This document shows, one piece after another, positions 33,771 to 42,930 of a stretch of DNA of 64,000 nucleotides (the stretch's first letter is position 1; every line of letters starts with the position of its first letter). Source of the stretch: Anniella stebbinsi. Its lineage: Eukaryota; Chordata; Lepidosauria; Squamata; Anniellidae. The notes beneath the pieces are model-generated. The model made no database searches, was not told where the DNA came from, and saw nothing but the letters and a program-made list of their open reading frames with translations. Made by a program: the position numbers and the translations under genes. The stretch lies in contig JARDYH010000001.1 of assembly GCA_029215795.1 (NCBI GenBank), positions 227,443,654 to 227,507,653 of the forward strand. The letters run 5' to 3'.

Positions 33771-33791
33771 AAGCCTGCCATTGGCAGGCTT
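33771..33791. promoter_or_regulatory. 21-bp perfect dyad upstream of TATA box
   Basis: AAGCCTGCCA and its complement TGGCAGGCTT are separated by one base, about 38 bp upstream of the TATA box of the Ngaro element. A role as a protein-binding site is inference. Confidence 0.45.
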
Positions 33792-33828
33792 CAAAATAGG
33801 GCCGTGGTGATGAGGAGGGGTGGAAGAG

Positions 33829-33836
33829 TATAAATT
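33829..33836 (+). promoter_or_regulatory. TATA box of Ngaro element
   Basis: TATAAATT sits after a G-rich stretch and about 900 bp before the gag ATG. A start site near 33860 would give a leader containing the CpG- and CGG-rich stretch 33880-34140. Confidence 0.5.
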
Positions 33837-33879
33837 GTACTCACCCCTCCCGTTTGCATCTCCTTTCATGCGGCTCGTT

Positions 33880-34555
33880 GGAGGGGTAGGAGCCAGGAGC
33901 GAGGAGCGAGCAGGATCGGCGGCGGCAGGAGATCGGCGGCGGCGGCAGCAGCAACCGAGTTGGGCAGCAAGCGACTGAGGCTGCAGCAGCTGCGGCTGCG
34001 CCCTACGTCAGCAGCGTGAGCTCGGCGGAGGCCTGAGCTCTGCAGCAGCGGCGGCAGCGGAACGGTCGGCGCCGCGTGCTCCGCGGAGGCGGGAGCTTCG
34101 GGCGGCGCGGACGAAGGAGTATTGGCGGTGGAGCGGCCCTCCTAAGAAGGATCACCCAGACCTCTTTTGCAGTTTGCGGCAGCCGAGGGGAGCCTCGGTG
34201 CCGGCGGGGAAAGTCTGCAGCTGCAGCTGCCGCATTGTGTGGCTTGCCCCGTAGTATTTTTAGGGCTGGGGGCCATAAAGGAGGAGTTGGGCGCGCTGGG
34301 GGAGGCATTCCCTGGGACCCCAAGTGTGGGGGGTGTGGCGCCAGTCGGGAAAGGGGCAGTCCGCCGCAACAGTTTTTAACTGCCCTTCAGCTTCGTGTAG
34401 CTCTGGGCAGCTAGGGTTTATTGGCCCTGTATTTCTATTGTTTCCGGGCAGGAGGCCTGTAAGTCTCTCGGTTGGGGACTGGGTAGTTTTAATTCCCCCT
34501 ACCCCCCGTTTTCACTTTCTTTCTCCAAAGGGCTATCTCAAGTGCTATCTTAAGG
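33880..34555 (+). other. GC-rich Ngaro leader (CGG/GCAG-rich)
   Basis: Rich in GGCGGC, GCAGCAGC and CpG up to about 34240, then T-rich towards 34550. The 60-112 codon frames on both strands are products of composition and show no conserved motif. I read it as untranslated leader between the TATA box and gag. Confidence 0.5.
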
Positions 34556-34595
34556 CATACAGTATTATTACAATATTAATAGCGAAATTTGATAA

Positions 34596-34644
34596 CATCA
34601 TCATCAACAACAACAACAACAACAACAATAATAATAATAATAAT
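34596..34644. repeat. (CAT)(CAA)n(TAA)n microsatellite in Ngaro leader
   Basis: A compound trinucleotide run 110 bp before the gag ATG, so inside the transcribed leader. Confidence 0.9.
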
Positions 34645-34755
34645 TTACGGGGGGTGGGGGAAGCTAGCTCATTTACCCAGGAAGCCCAACTTGATAGATC
34701 TTTTACTGTTTTATTTTCATACCATCACATTTGCTTAATTGTTCTGTAGAACGCA

Positions 34756-36321
34756 ATGCCTCCCAAAAAAGGTGTGGGTGGAAAAAAGGGGAAAGGAAAA
34801 GCCCCTGCTCAGCCCAAGAAGCGCTATAGGCAGTGTGGGGATTCTTCATCTGAGGAAGAATTAGATCCCAATATTGCAAAAATCCTTGACCGTTTGCAAG
34901 CTGTCGAGCAGGATAGAGGAATTCCTCAACCTACAACTCAGCCACCACAGGGTGGAGGGGGACAGGGTCGCACCCAGACAAGGAAACAAGTACAGGATAA
35001 ATTATGGGCATCTGTTTCAGCCAGGTTAGAGGCGACTGAGGCTACATCCACTACATTATCCAATCCTGTGCCGCATTCCACGGATACAAGTGACTTGGGT
35101 CAAGGACCTGCCATGCTGACATCTATGGTCACAAGGGAGGTGTCACAAGGAGTTACTATCATGCCACCGCTGCAATCATCCGGAGGGATAACTCCAGCTG
35201 CGGAAGCAGGTGAGGTTATCAGGACACCGCAGCAGATACAAACACACGCTATGGGTACTGTCCCTCCTTGGGGGGCGTACCCATGGTTCCCAGGGGTTGG
35301 TTTGGTAATACGTTGGGAACATGGCAGGGATCGGTTCCATGGCTGCACAATTACCTAACATTACTAGCCAGGCAACAGTTGCTTCTACTAGTGCTTCAGG
35401 GAGTCTAGGAAGTATGTCGGGACAAGGTTCCGGAGAAGCAACAGCCCAAGCGCAGTCATCCAATACCGCAGTGCAATCTGCTGCTGCTGCGTGCGCAGCG
35501 GTTTGGCAAGGTCCTGCCGGCTTACCCGCCACTAGTGCGGCTGAGCCGTCTCAACAATCCAAGGACCCTTATGTTGGGGCTGAGAGGGATGCTATCCCAA
35601 CAGCTAGTACTTCTGCCCCTTTAGGGTATCATTTATTAGCTGCAACCAGGGAAAAAATACTTAAAGGGGAGTATATCGATGTATTTTCATTTCTCTTCCG
35701 TGAATTGGAAGAAAAAGACAAAGATAGGGCAAGCGAAAAGGAATATGAGAAATTAAGGAGAAAACGGGTCGCCACGACTTGGGCCAATTGGCTGCCTGGT
35801 TTTCTCATATACATGGGCGTATTACAGCAGAGATATCTTGACCGAGGGTGCATTCTCATGAAGTACCTCGATATGATTTATCGGGCGTACACGGAATACA
35901 AGGGAGGGGCTTGGTTGGCCTACGATGAGTCTTTTCGTAGACGGGCGGCTTTTGACTACACCCTAAAATGGGACATGAAAGACAATGACTCTGGCTGCAG
36001 TTCATGACTCCAGCCAGACCTGGTTTCTGTGAACGTACTGACAGTGGCCATCTGATTGCAAAGCAGCACCCTGCTCCCACAGTAAAAGGGACTGCGGGGC
36101 AGTGGGTTCAACCCTGCTGGCCTTGCTGGGAATATAACGCCAGGGGAAGTTGTTCCAGAATACAGTGCCGCTATCGGCACGACGGCCCCATTTGTGGCAA
36201 TCAGCACCCAGCCTCCAACTGCACCAGAAATAGAGGGGGAAGGGGCGCACGCTGTGAGGGACAAGGGCCCAGAAAACCAGGAAATCAGCAACCTCCTGCA
36301 AAAGGGCCCCAGTCCAATTAG
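34756..36321 (+). pseudogene. Ngaro gag-like gene, split in three phases
   Basis: Particle protein. ATG at 34756 opens a 200-codon frame with a Lys-rich start (MPPKKGVGGKKGKGK), an acidic patch and low-complexity Gln/Pro/Thr sequence. Near 35300-35350 the phase changes to a 228-codon frame. That frame holds a Ser/Ala-rich linker and the capsid-like part (LLAATREKILKGEYIDVFSF, RVATTWANWLPGFLIYMG, YRAYTEYKGGAWLAYDESFR). At about 36000 the phase changes again to a 105-codon frame with a zinc-binding motif (CWEYNARGSCSRIQCRYRH, then CGNQHPASNC), close to CCCH spacing and usual at the C-terminus of Ngaro gag. Two phase changes suggest a dead gene, unless one is programmed. Confidence 0.8.
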
Positions 36322-37921
36322 ACTGAGTCCTTTAATGCAATTATTGGGGCATTATCCGAGGAGGGATGATGCACAATACTTGGAAAGTGGCTTTTTTGAG
36401 GGTTTTCGCATCCCTTTTGTGGGCCCTAGGCATGCGCAATGCTTTCGTAATCAAAAACCTATATTAGGGATGGAACAATTAGTGGAAGAGAAGATTAGGA
36501 AGGAAGTAGAGACAGGTCGAGGGATTGGTCCATTTGCAACTCCTCCCATACCCAATCTGAGAGTGTCTCCTTTGGGCATTGTGCCCAAGAAAACTCCAGG
36601 GGAATTTAGACTAATACATAATTTATCATTTCCAAAAGGGGATTGAGTAAATGATTCTATCCCAGATGATCTCTGTTCTGTGCGATACGCCTCCTTCGAT
36701 ACAGCAGTTTCTGTGGTGCGAAGATGTGGAAAAGGCGCGTTGATGGGCAAGTGTGATATTAAGGCAGTGTTTCGCATCTTGCCTATCAATCCATTAGACT
36801 TTGACTTGCTTGGCTTTTCCTTTAATGGTCGATATTATATAGATAGGGTGCTCCCTATGGGATGCGCCATATCTTGCGCCATGTTTGAGAAGTTTAGTAC
36901 ATTTTTGGAATGGGCACTATAGTTTAGATCCAGATTACATGATTTGGTTCACTATCTTGGTGATTTTTTGGTGGTGGACCCAAAGCACAGTGGGCGATGT
37001 GCTTATTTGATGGCGGAATTTCTGGCCTTATGTGAAGAACTCGGAGTACCGCTGGCGCATGAGAAAACTGAGGGGCCCCTCACCACCGTTAAGTTCTTGG
37101 GTATTGAACTCGATTCTCAGATGCAATGTTCCAGACTGCCTTTAGATAAATTGGAGTCTTTAAAGGGAAAACTACATACATCTATTAGGGCCAAAAAGAT
37201 CACACTGATACAGATACAATCTCTGCTTGGGCACCTAAATTTTGCGTGCAGAGTTATTGCTCCAGGTAGGGCCTTTTTTAGGAACCTTTGCAACGTAATG
37301 ATGGGATTGAGTCGTGCACACCACAGACTGCGGGTTACATAGGCTATTCAAGAGGATTTGTCCATATGGTTACATTTCCTCGAGAATTTCAATGGTGTGT
37401 CCTTTTGGAGACAGGACTTACTGTTGGAGGCAGAGATGCAGATACATTCTGATGCCTCAGGAGCCATCGGTTTTGGTGTAATTTGGAGGGATCGGTGGTG
37501 TGCTGAGCGTTGGCCAGACGGCTGGGTGTCTGCTGGGATTTGCAAAGACCTAACGTTTTTGGATTTTTTTCCAATATATGTAGCGGCCCATATTTGGGCT
37601 AAGGAATTGGCAAATTCAGTAGTGCATTTCTGGTGTGACAATCAGTCGACTGTCCAGGTTCTCAATTCCCTATCATCCCGTAACCCTCGTGTGATGGTGT
37701 TGGTGAGAGTTTTCACATTGCACTGCCTCCAACATAACATTTTGTTTTGGGCTTGTCATGTGCCTGGCTTGCAAAATCCCATTGCCAACATTCTATCGCG
37801 TCACCAGGTGCAGAAGTTTCGGGAACTGGCACCAGGGGCAAAGCTTTTACCAGAAACAGTGCCGACAGCTCTGTGGGAGATTGGCGGAACGAGGCTGAGC
37901 GAGCGATTTGGCTATCTTTAG
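36194..37921 (+). pseudogene. Ngaro reverse transcriptase / RNase H, three stops
   Basis: One phase can be followed for about 575 codons but is cut by TGA at 36644-36646, TAG at 36920-36922 and TAG at 37340-37342. The RT lead-in (GFRIPFVGPRHAQCF, RVSPLGIVPKK, FRLIHNLSFPKGD) is followed by KCDIKAVFRILPI, LPMGCAISCAMFEKFS and an active site reading YLGD (36953-36964) where YLDD is expected, so the first catalytic Asp is Gly. RNase H follows (HSDASGAIGFGVIW, FWCDNQSTVQVLN, HVPGLQNPIANILSR), the last lacking the usual Asp of ADxLSR. The gene overlaps the gag end by about 130 bp in another phase. Confidence 0.88.
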
Positions 37922-38783
37922 CAGCTAGTACACAAAGTGCATACTTAAGGTCAGGTAGGGAATTTTCAAACTTTAGGAACAATACACACCTTCAGCAGTT
38001 ATGGCCCATCCCTGTTGATCATATTCTTCAATTTTGTGTGTCATGCCATAAGAAAGGCCTCACCGCTCGTACTATTAATTGCAAGTTGGCGTCTCTTTTC
38101 TTTCTAAGATAAAGGGCGTTGCTGACAGTACGACCGACTTCAGGGTGCATAAGGCTGTACGTGGTTGGGATAGGGAGTACCCTTGAAAACCAGATTCTAG
38201 GGTTCCATTGTCCCCTGACATTCTAACAGGGCTCAAGACGCTTTGGCCTTCCTTGTGCCTATCTCCTTATGAGGCCGTTTTGTTTCATGCGGCGGCATTG
38301 ACGGCCTTCTTTGGAGACTTTCGTATTTCTGAACTGGTAGCCAGGTCCAAGAGTGACAACTCAGGTAGGGCTTTGTTCTTTAGTGATGTTCAGGTATCTT
38401 CTCATAGTGTGGTGATTTGCCTATGTCAGTCCAAAACTGATCAAAAAGGAAAAGGCAAAATGATTAGCCTATTTTCAGCTCCAGTGGAGGATTTGTGCCC
38501 TGTTCAACCGTTACGGGCTTATTTTTCAGTGAGAGGCAATTTAGACGGCCCTTTGTTTTGCCATCAGGATGGCACAACTTTAACGAAGTTTCAGTTCTGG
38601 ACAGTCACAAAACGGGCACTTCAGTCTTTGGGATTAGCAAATTATCAATTCTGCACCCATTCATTTCGCATTGGGGCAGCGTTCACGGCTGCTTTGATAG
38701 GTTTCTCCACAGAACAGATTCAGGCTGTGGGACGGTGGAGGTCTAAGGCATATCGCTCTTACTTGCGGAAATTTCCAAAATAA
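37747..38783 (+). pseudogene. Ngaro tyrosine recombinase
   Basis: Integrates the element's DNA. The N-terminal SAM-like part (AASTQSAYLRSGREFSNF, TARTINCKLASL) is in one phase to about 38100. The phase then changes, a TGA follows at 38184-38186, and a 191-codon frame gives the catalytic domain. Visible residues: Arg in GDFRISEL, Lys region QSKTDQKGKG, His/Arg box CTHSFRIGAA, Trp in VGRWRSKA and the nucleophile Tyr in AYRSYLRKF. The full catalytic set is present, but the domains are separated by one phase change and one stop. It overlaps the end of RNase H by about 170 bp in another phase. Confidence 0.88.
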
Positions 38784-38808
38784 TTTTCTTGTTGTACCTA
38801 ATGGCCAT

Positions 38809-39513
38809 GTGTTCAATTTAGATCCCAATACAGGCTTTGCCCGGGTCAACGTGATCATCTGTGGCCACTCTATGGTCTTTTGGGCCGGAAGGAGGGCCAC
38901 CAATACCAGGTTTGGAACTCAACTTGGAATGAGTACACGGGCCAATATTCAATGGCTTGGGAGGCATAGCATGCGGTGGGAGAGGCTTCTCCCTTCTTTA
39001 TTTCATCTCCATGCGGTTAGTGCCCCTCCACAGGTCCTCCTTATCCATCTTGGCGGCAATGATGTGGGTCTGCTAAAGGGCACAGCCCTGATTTTACAGG
39101 CGATAGCCGATTTTCAGAAAATTGGGCAGCGTTGGCCAGGAGTGGTGATCATCTGTTCCTGTATGTTACCTTGTTTCAACTGGAGAATGAGCAATGATCA
39201 ACAGGCCATGGAAAGGGTGCGGAAGAAAGTTAATTCTCAAATTTACAATAATTCGATAATACATGGCAATTACAGTATTCAGCACCCGGATATTGTGTTG
39301 ACGCGGAGGGAGCTTTTTAGAGCAGATGGCGTACATTTATCTGATTGTGGGAACGATTTATTTTTAGCGGATCTGCAGAGAGGGTTGAGGGAAGTGATTA
39401 ATCAGAAGTGTGGGGGAGCGAATAAACAAGTGCTTTGTCGCTCCCTGTGGCAGGTAGGTGCGGACATCTGGGGGGACAGGGCTGGTGAGCATTCACAGGC
39501 ACTATTCAGGTGA
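38809..39513 (+). CDS. SGNH/GDSL-type hydrolase of Ngaro, open frame
   Basis: Predicted esterase-type hydrolase known from Ngaro elements, with unclear role in retrotransposition. In 234 codons the SGNH blocks are complete: block I CGHSMVFWA with Ser21, block II Gly around residue 51, block III HLGGNDVG with Asn84, and block V DGVHLS with Asp173 and His176. There is no stop in the frame. Position 38809 is GTG, not ATG. The phase is open further upstream into the recombinase end, and the first in-frame ATG (at Met22) would remove the catalytic Ser. Translation therefore probably starts upstream by overlap or frameshift, or as part of a longer protein. It is the only Ngaro gene here without damage. 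Confidence 0.85.
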   Translation: MFNLDPNTGFARVNVIICGHSMVFWAGRRATNTRFGTQLGMSTRANIQWLGRHSMRWERLLPSLFHLHAVSAPPQVLLIHLGGNDVGLLKGTALILQAIADFQKIGQRWPGVVIICSCMLPCFNWRMSNDQQAMERVRKKVNSQIYNNSIIHGNYSIQHPDIVLTRRELFRADGVHLSDCGNDLFLADLQRGLREVINQKCGGANKQVLCRSLWQVGADIWGDRAGEHSQALFR

Positions 39514-39745
39514 TTAGTAATTCCTGAGGGCTCCCAGCTGGTGGGATAAGGATTACTTTTGAGGCCAACCTTTCTCCCCCACCCGGATCCATACGGAGCG
39601 GGGAGGGGCGGACACCGGAAGGTCTCCCTACCCCGAACGGGGAAACCTGTGTAGTGGCAAGGGTCGGCGCCACTTAACGGGTGGTGAATGTCTCGCCCTA
39701 TAAAGATAGATGTCCGCTTAGGTTTACCCCATTCTGCAGATCTCT

Positions 39746-39751
39746 AATAAA
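39746..39751 (+). terminator. polyadenylation signal of Ngaro element
   Basis: AATAAA about 65 bp before the inferred 3' end, followed by a GT- and T-rich stretch (GTACTGTGTCTGACTCTTC) suited to cleavage. The same block is conserved in the relic at 33366-33371. A TATAAAG word lies 45 bp upstream. Confidence 0.6.
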
Positions 39752-40014
39752 GTGGCCCTATTTTAAATCCACTGTACTGTGTCTGACTCTTCTTGTCTCC
39801 AGTCTCCATTTCTCGCAACACACTAAGCCATGGTTAGGCTGCTACCCTTTCCCCAGCAAATGGTTAGTGAGCATGTTTGAAATATGGTTACGTAGCCACC
39901 ATGCTAGAAATGGTACACATGACATGCTAAGTCATGGTTCACATGACACATTAAGTCATAAGGTTTAGCTTAAAATGCTTAACTACCGTGGCTTAGCGTG
40001 TCGTCTGAACAGGG

Positions 40015-41571
40015 TCAGTGTCTGCATGTAGGCCTCTTCAGTGCTCATTTCAACTCATTCTGAACAGAGCTTGTTTCAGGTTGCGCTTATTTTCTCTAAT
40101 AACAAATGTGAATGATTGAACACTGTGGAGATGGAAATGGGCTATCCCCCCCGGGGGGAATTTCTTAGTTATGAAGAACTGTATACGTTTGTAAATTATT
40201 TCTTTTAAAAGCCAGTCCGTATAGCCTGACAAGGATCTGTCAGTTTTCAGTTTTTACAGAATGGTGAGGTGCCAGTTGTGGAGGGGGAGGGGGAAAGAAT
40301 AAAACAGGAGGTGGGGGAGAGATGAAGATGGGTTTGGTTACCTCAAGCCCTTAAGAGTTTATAGTTTGTATCCTGGAAGGGAGTTTTAGGGTGGAGAAAG
40401 AGAACAAAAAACCATGGAAGGAATCCACATTGGATCATGGAGGTTTTGAATTTGTCTGCAGGGGAAGACATTTTTGTCTCAGTGCACCTTTTTTGCCTCA
40501 CTCTTTAGAGTGCAATAACGCTACTTGTGCGCTGAAGTCATTGTGGGTCCCTGCCCACCTTCCCATTATGTATGTATTTATTATTTTCCCTGGACCACTT
40601 ATTCCCCCTCCTCCCATGCCTTTTCCTCTTGGTTTTATGCAAATAGTGTTCAGATAATAGAGTGAAATGGTTTCCATGGTGCTGAACAAAAATAGGTCAC
40701 ATTGTATGGGCCTCTCTTGCACCTGAGATGTAAAGAGGAAGATGTATAGAATTTTTAATTTAGACTGCTAGAAATAAATTTAGTTCCATGTAGTAACTTT
40801 TTATTGCATAGTCATAGAGAGCTTTTGAAAAAAATACATCTTCACCTGAACCATCTTGTACTGTGTGGACATGTTAGTTAATGTATTAATGGAGACCAAA
40901 TGATGGGGTAACTGTACATACATAAACCATATAGCATTGAAGGAGCTTTTCAGGAGCATTTTTGGGGGGAGGGAAGTCTGTTCTTGACATTCTGATGATG
41001 AGTACATTTGACTCAGTTGTTCCAGAGATCAGTGTGCATTTACAGATAGGTTTCTTGCACATGTGGGCTGCATTCTAATGGATGGAACAGATCTGCAAGT
41101 CTGTGCAGGGGTTGGATCCTGTCCTTGAACCCAAATGAACTGGCAGCTGTTGCAAGTGGCGGTAACCTTGTGCAAAAACAACCCCTGGATTAAGGCGCTT
41201 GCAACTTTAATATATACCCTGAAGGTAGAGGTTTTGTCAAGGATTGGGAGAAATGCTGATGGTACTGTAATTCCTGGTGTTCCCTAGAGGGAAGCCATGT
41301 TGTTAAAGTAGTTAGATTTTTAGTGTGGCTGTACCCATTGTCCAACTGATTTGAGAATGATTTATTTAATTATATATTGAGGGGTGGTATTAAAATAAAT
41401 TGAAATTTGGGGAGGAACTCATGGCAAACCTAATGGATGGGAAGAAAAGGTAACGACTGCCCCAATATGCAAGCAGAGGCATAGATATTTAGAGTTAAAC
41501 TTTAGGGACCATAACTTTTCTGGACACATACATTTTAAAAGAAAAATTAAACTGGATCATTATGTTTGTTA

Positions 41572-41613
<42 letters not shown>

Positions 41614-42335
41614 TTAAATTGGTTTTGTTGATTTCCTGGGAGTTGTAGGACTTTTTCTGTCTAAATATGCATAGGAGTGCGCCTTAACTAGGTTAATTCC
41701 GAAAAATGGTTGAGAACCTTTGAAAGGAGCATCATTTAAGAACTCATCTTTGGTGGTGGTTTGTCAGCTTTTGATTCTAACAATGTGTTTTGTCAAGTGT
41801 TACAAAAATAAGAGAGAATTGATTCTCAAAGTGTCTGAAATATTTATCCTGCCGAATATATTTTGGAAATACAATTCCTTTTGCACAGACTTTTAAAAAC
41901 ACAAACAAAATTTATATTAAAAAATAATGACTCACATTGGAAACATTATATATATATATATATATATATATATGAATGATGCGGAAATCACTTTCTATAA
42001 TTCAACCAACATATAACACCTATTAAAAAGTTCACCACAACTGTATATTTGTAATATTACATCTACCCAATATTAAATGAGTGGGACTTATTCCAAGGTA
42101 AGTGGGCATAGGATTGTAGCTCAAGTATTTAAAATCCTTGGTGGTTCTTACACTCTGCTGATTTAACATTATTTAGTTGTTTTTATTGTTTGGCTGATGA
42201 ATCTTGTTTTATTCTATTGTTCTATTACTGTAAACCACCCTGGGATAATTTGACAAGTTGTGGTATATAAATAGTTCAAATTAATAAAATTAAGCAAAGT
42301 AGTTATTGCAACAAAATGACTTAGAGCAGGGTGCA

Positions 42336-42370
<35 letters not shown>

Positions 42371-42702
42371 CAAGCTTATTTTATGCATTTTTTCAATACT
42401 ATTACCACTTTCTAATAATGACTACCAGTAATTATAAACTAATCACTAGCATAGTGATTGTTGACTAGGAAAAAATGACAAGAACATTAGCTGAGCTTTT
42501 GTGTTCTGTTTGGATGAGTTCATGCCATCATATTTCATACCCAGTGACTGAAACGTCCAGAGATAATGCACATATATGTGAAATAGGCATAGCAGCAGGT
42601 CAACCACCACAGGGAGAATTTTTACATCTAACATCACCTCACACAATACTTTTCAAAGTAACTCCCCAAGCTTTAAGACATATTGACCATACAGATGACC
42701 AA
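40015..42702. other. no gene recognised; microsatellites and LINE tail
   Basis: AT-rich. (ATT)n at 41573-41614, (TA)n at 41947-41973, (CT)n at 42339-42368. A MITE scrap (GGAGTTGTAGGACTTTTTCTG, ATATGCATAGGAGTGC) at 41640-41690 belongs to the 2140-2267 family. A LINE-tail-like block (CTGTAAACCACCCTGGGATA) occurs at 42230-42290. Confidence 0.4.
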
Positions 42703-42930
42703 GACCAGATCTACACCAAGCAGAATATAGCATTATGAAAGTGGTATGAAAGTGGTATATAAAAGGCAGGAGCCACACCAATCAGGATATAGCGGTATGA
42801 AAGTGGTATATGTCAGTGGGCCCCAACAGTTGTCAGTGCACTTCAATACCGTTATAAAGCAGTAGTGTGGCTCCTGCCTTTTATATACTGCTTTCATAGT
42901 GCTATATCCTGCTTGGTATAGATTGGGCCC
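42703..42930. mobile_element. palindromic MITE (GGGCCCCAACAGTTGT family)
   Basis: The ends GACCAGATCTACACCAAGCA and (inverted) TGCTTGGTATAGATTGGGCC pair, as do AAAAGGCAGGAGCCACA and TGTGGCTCCTGCCTTTT. The centre reads GGGCCCCAACAGTTGTC. Its CCCCAACAGTTG core is shared, inverted, with 10612-10736. No target duplication identified. Confidence 0.65.

Larger units (their letters stand above)
33692..39818 (+). mobile_element. Ngaro-type tyrosine-recombinase retrotransposon
   Basis: A 6.1-kb plus-strand element with GC-rich leader and TATA box, gag (34756-36321), RT/RNase H (36194-37921), tyrosine recombinase (37747-38783), an SGNH hydrolase (38809-39513) and a 3' region with AATAAA. Protease, integrase and LTRs are absent, and the recombinase plus hydrolase layout is characteristic of Ngaro. 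Ends are inferred from the split MITE: GCAA occurs on both sides (33688-33691 and 39815-39818), so there is at most a 4-bp shared word. I could not trace the split direct repeats expected of Ngaro. Gag, RT and recombinase all carry stops or phase changes. Confidence 0.9.
33678..40014. mobile_element. small hAT-like MITE split by the Ngaro element
   Basis: The right part (39819-40014) holds repeated AAGCCATGGTT/AAGTCATGGTT words and ends CGTGTCGTCTGAACAGGG. The reverse complement of that end, CCCTGTTCAGACGACACG followed by CTAAGCCACGG, matches a left end that is divided: CTCTGTTCAAGCAA (33678-33691) before the Ngaro element and CACACTAAGCCATGG (39819 on) after it. Rejoined over the 27 aligned bases there are five differences, all transitions. 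The MITE is therefore about 210 bp long with a 6.1-kb insertion in its left terminal repeat. Confidence 0.72.

Noticed and set aside
34003..34414. GC-rich 106- and 112-codon frames upstream of Ngaro gag
   Set aside because: Open on both strands because of CGG/GCAG composition; interpreted as untranslated leader.
33692..39818. Endogenous retrovirus or Gypsy element
   Set aside because: No protease, integrase, envelope, LTR or primer-binding site; a tyrosine recombinase and SGNH hydrolase identify Ngaro.
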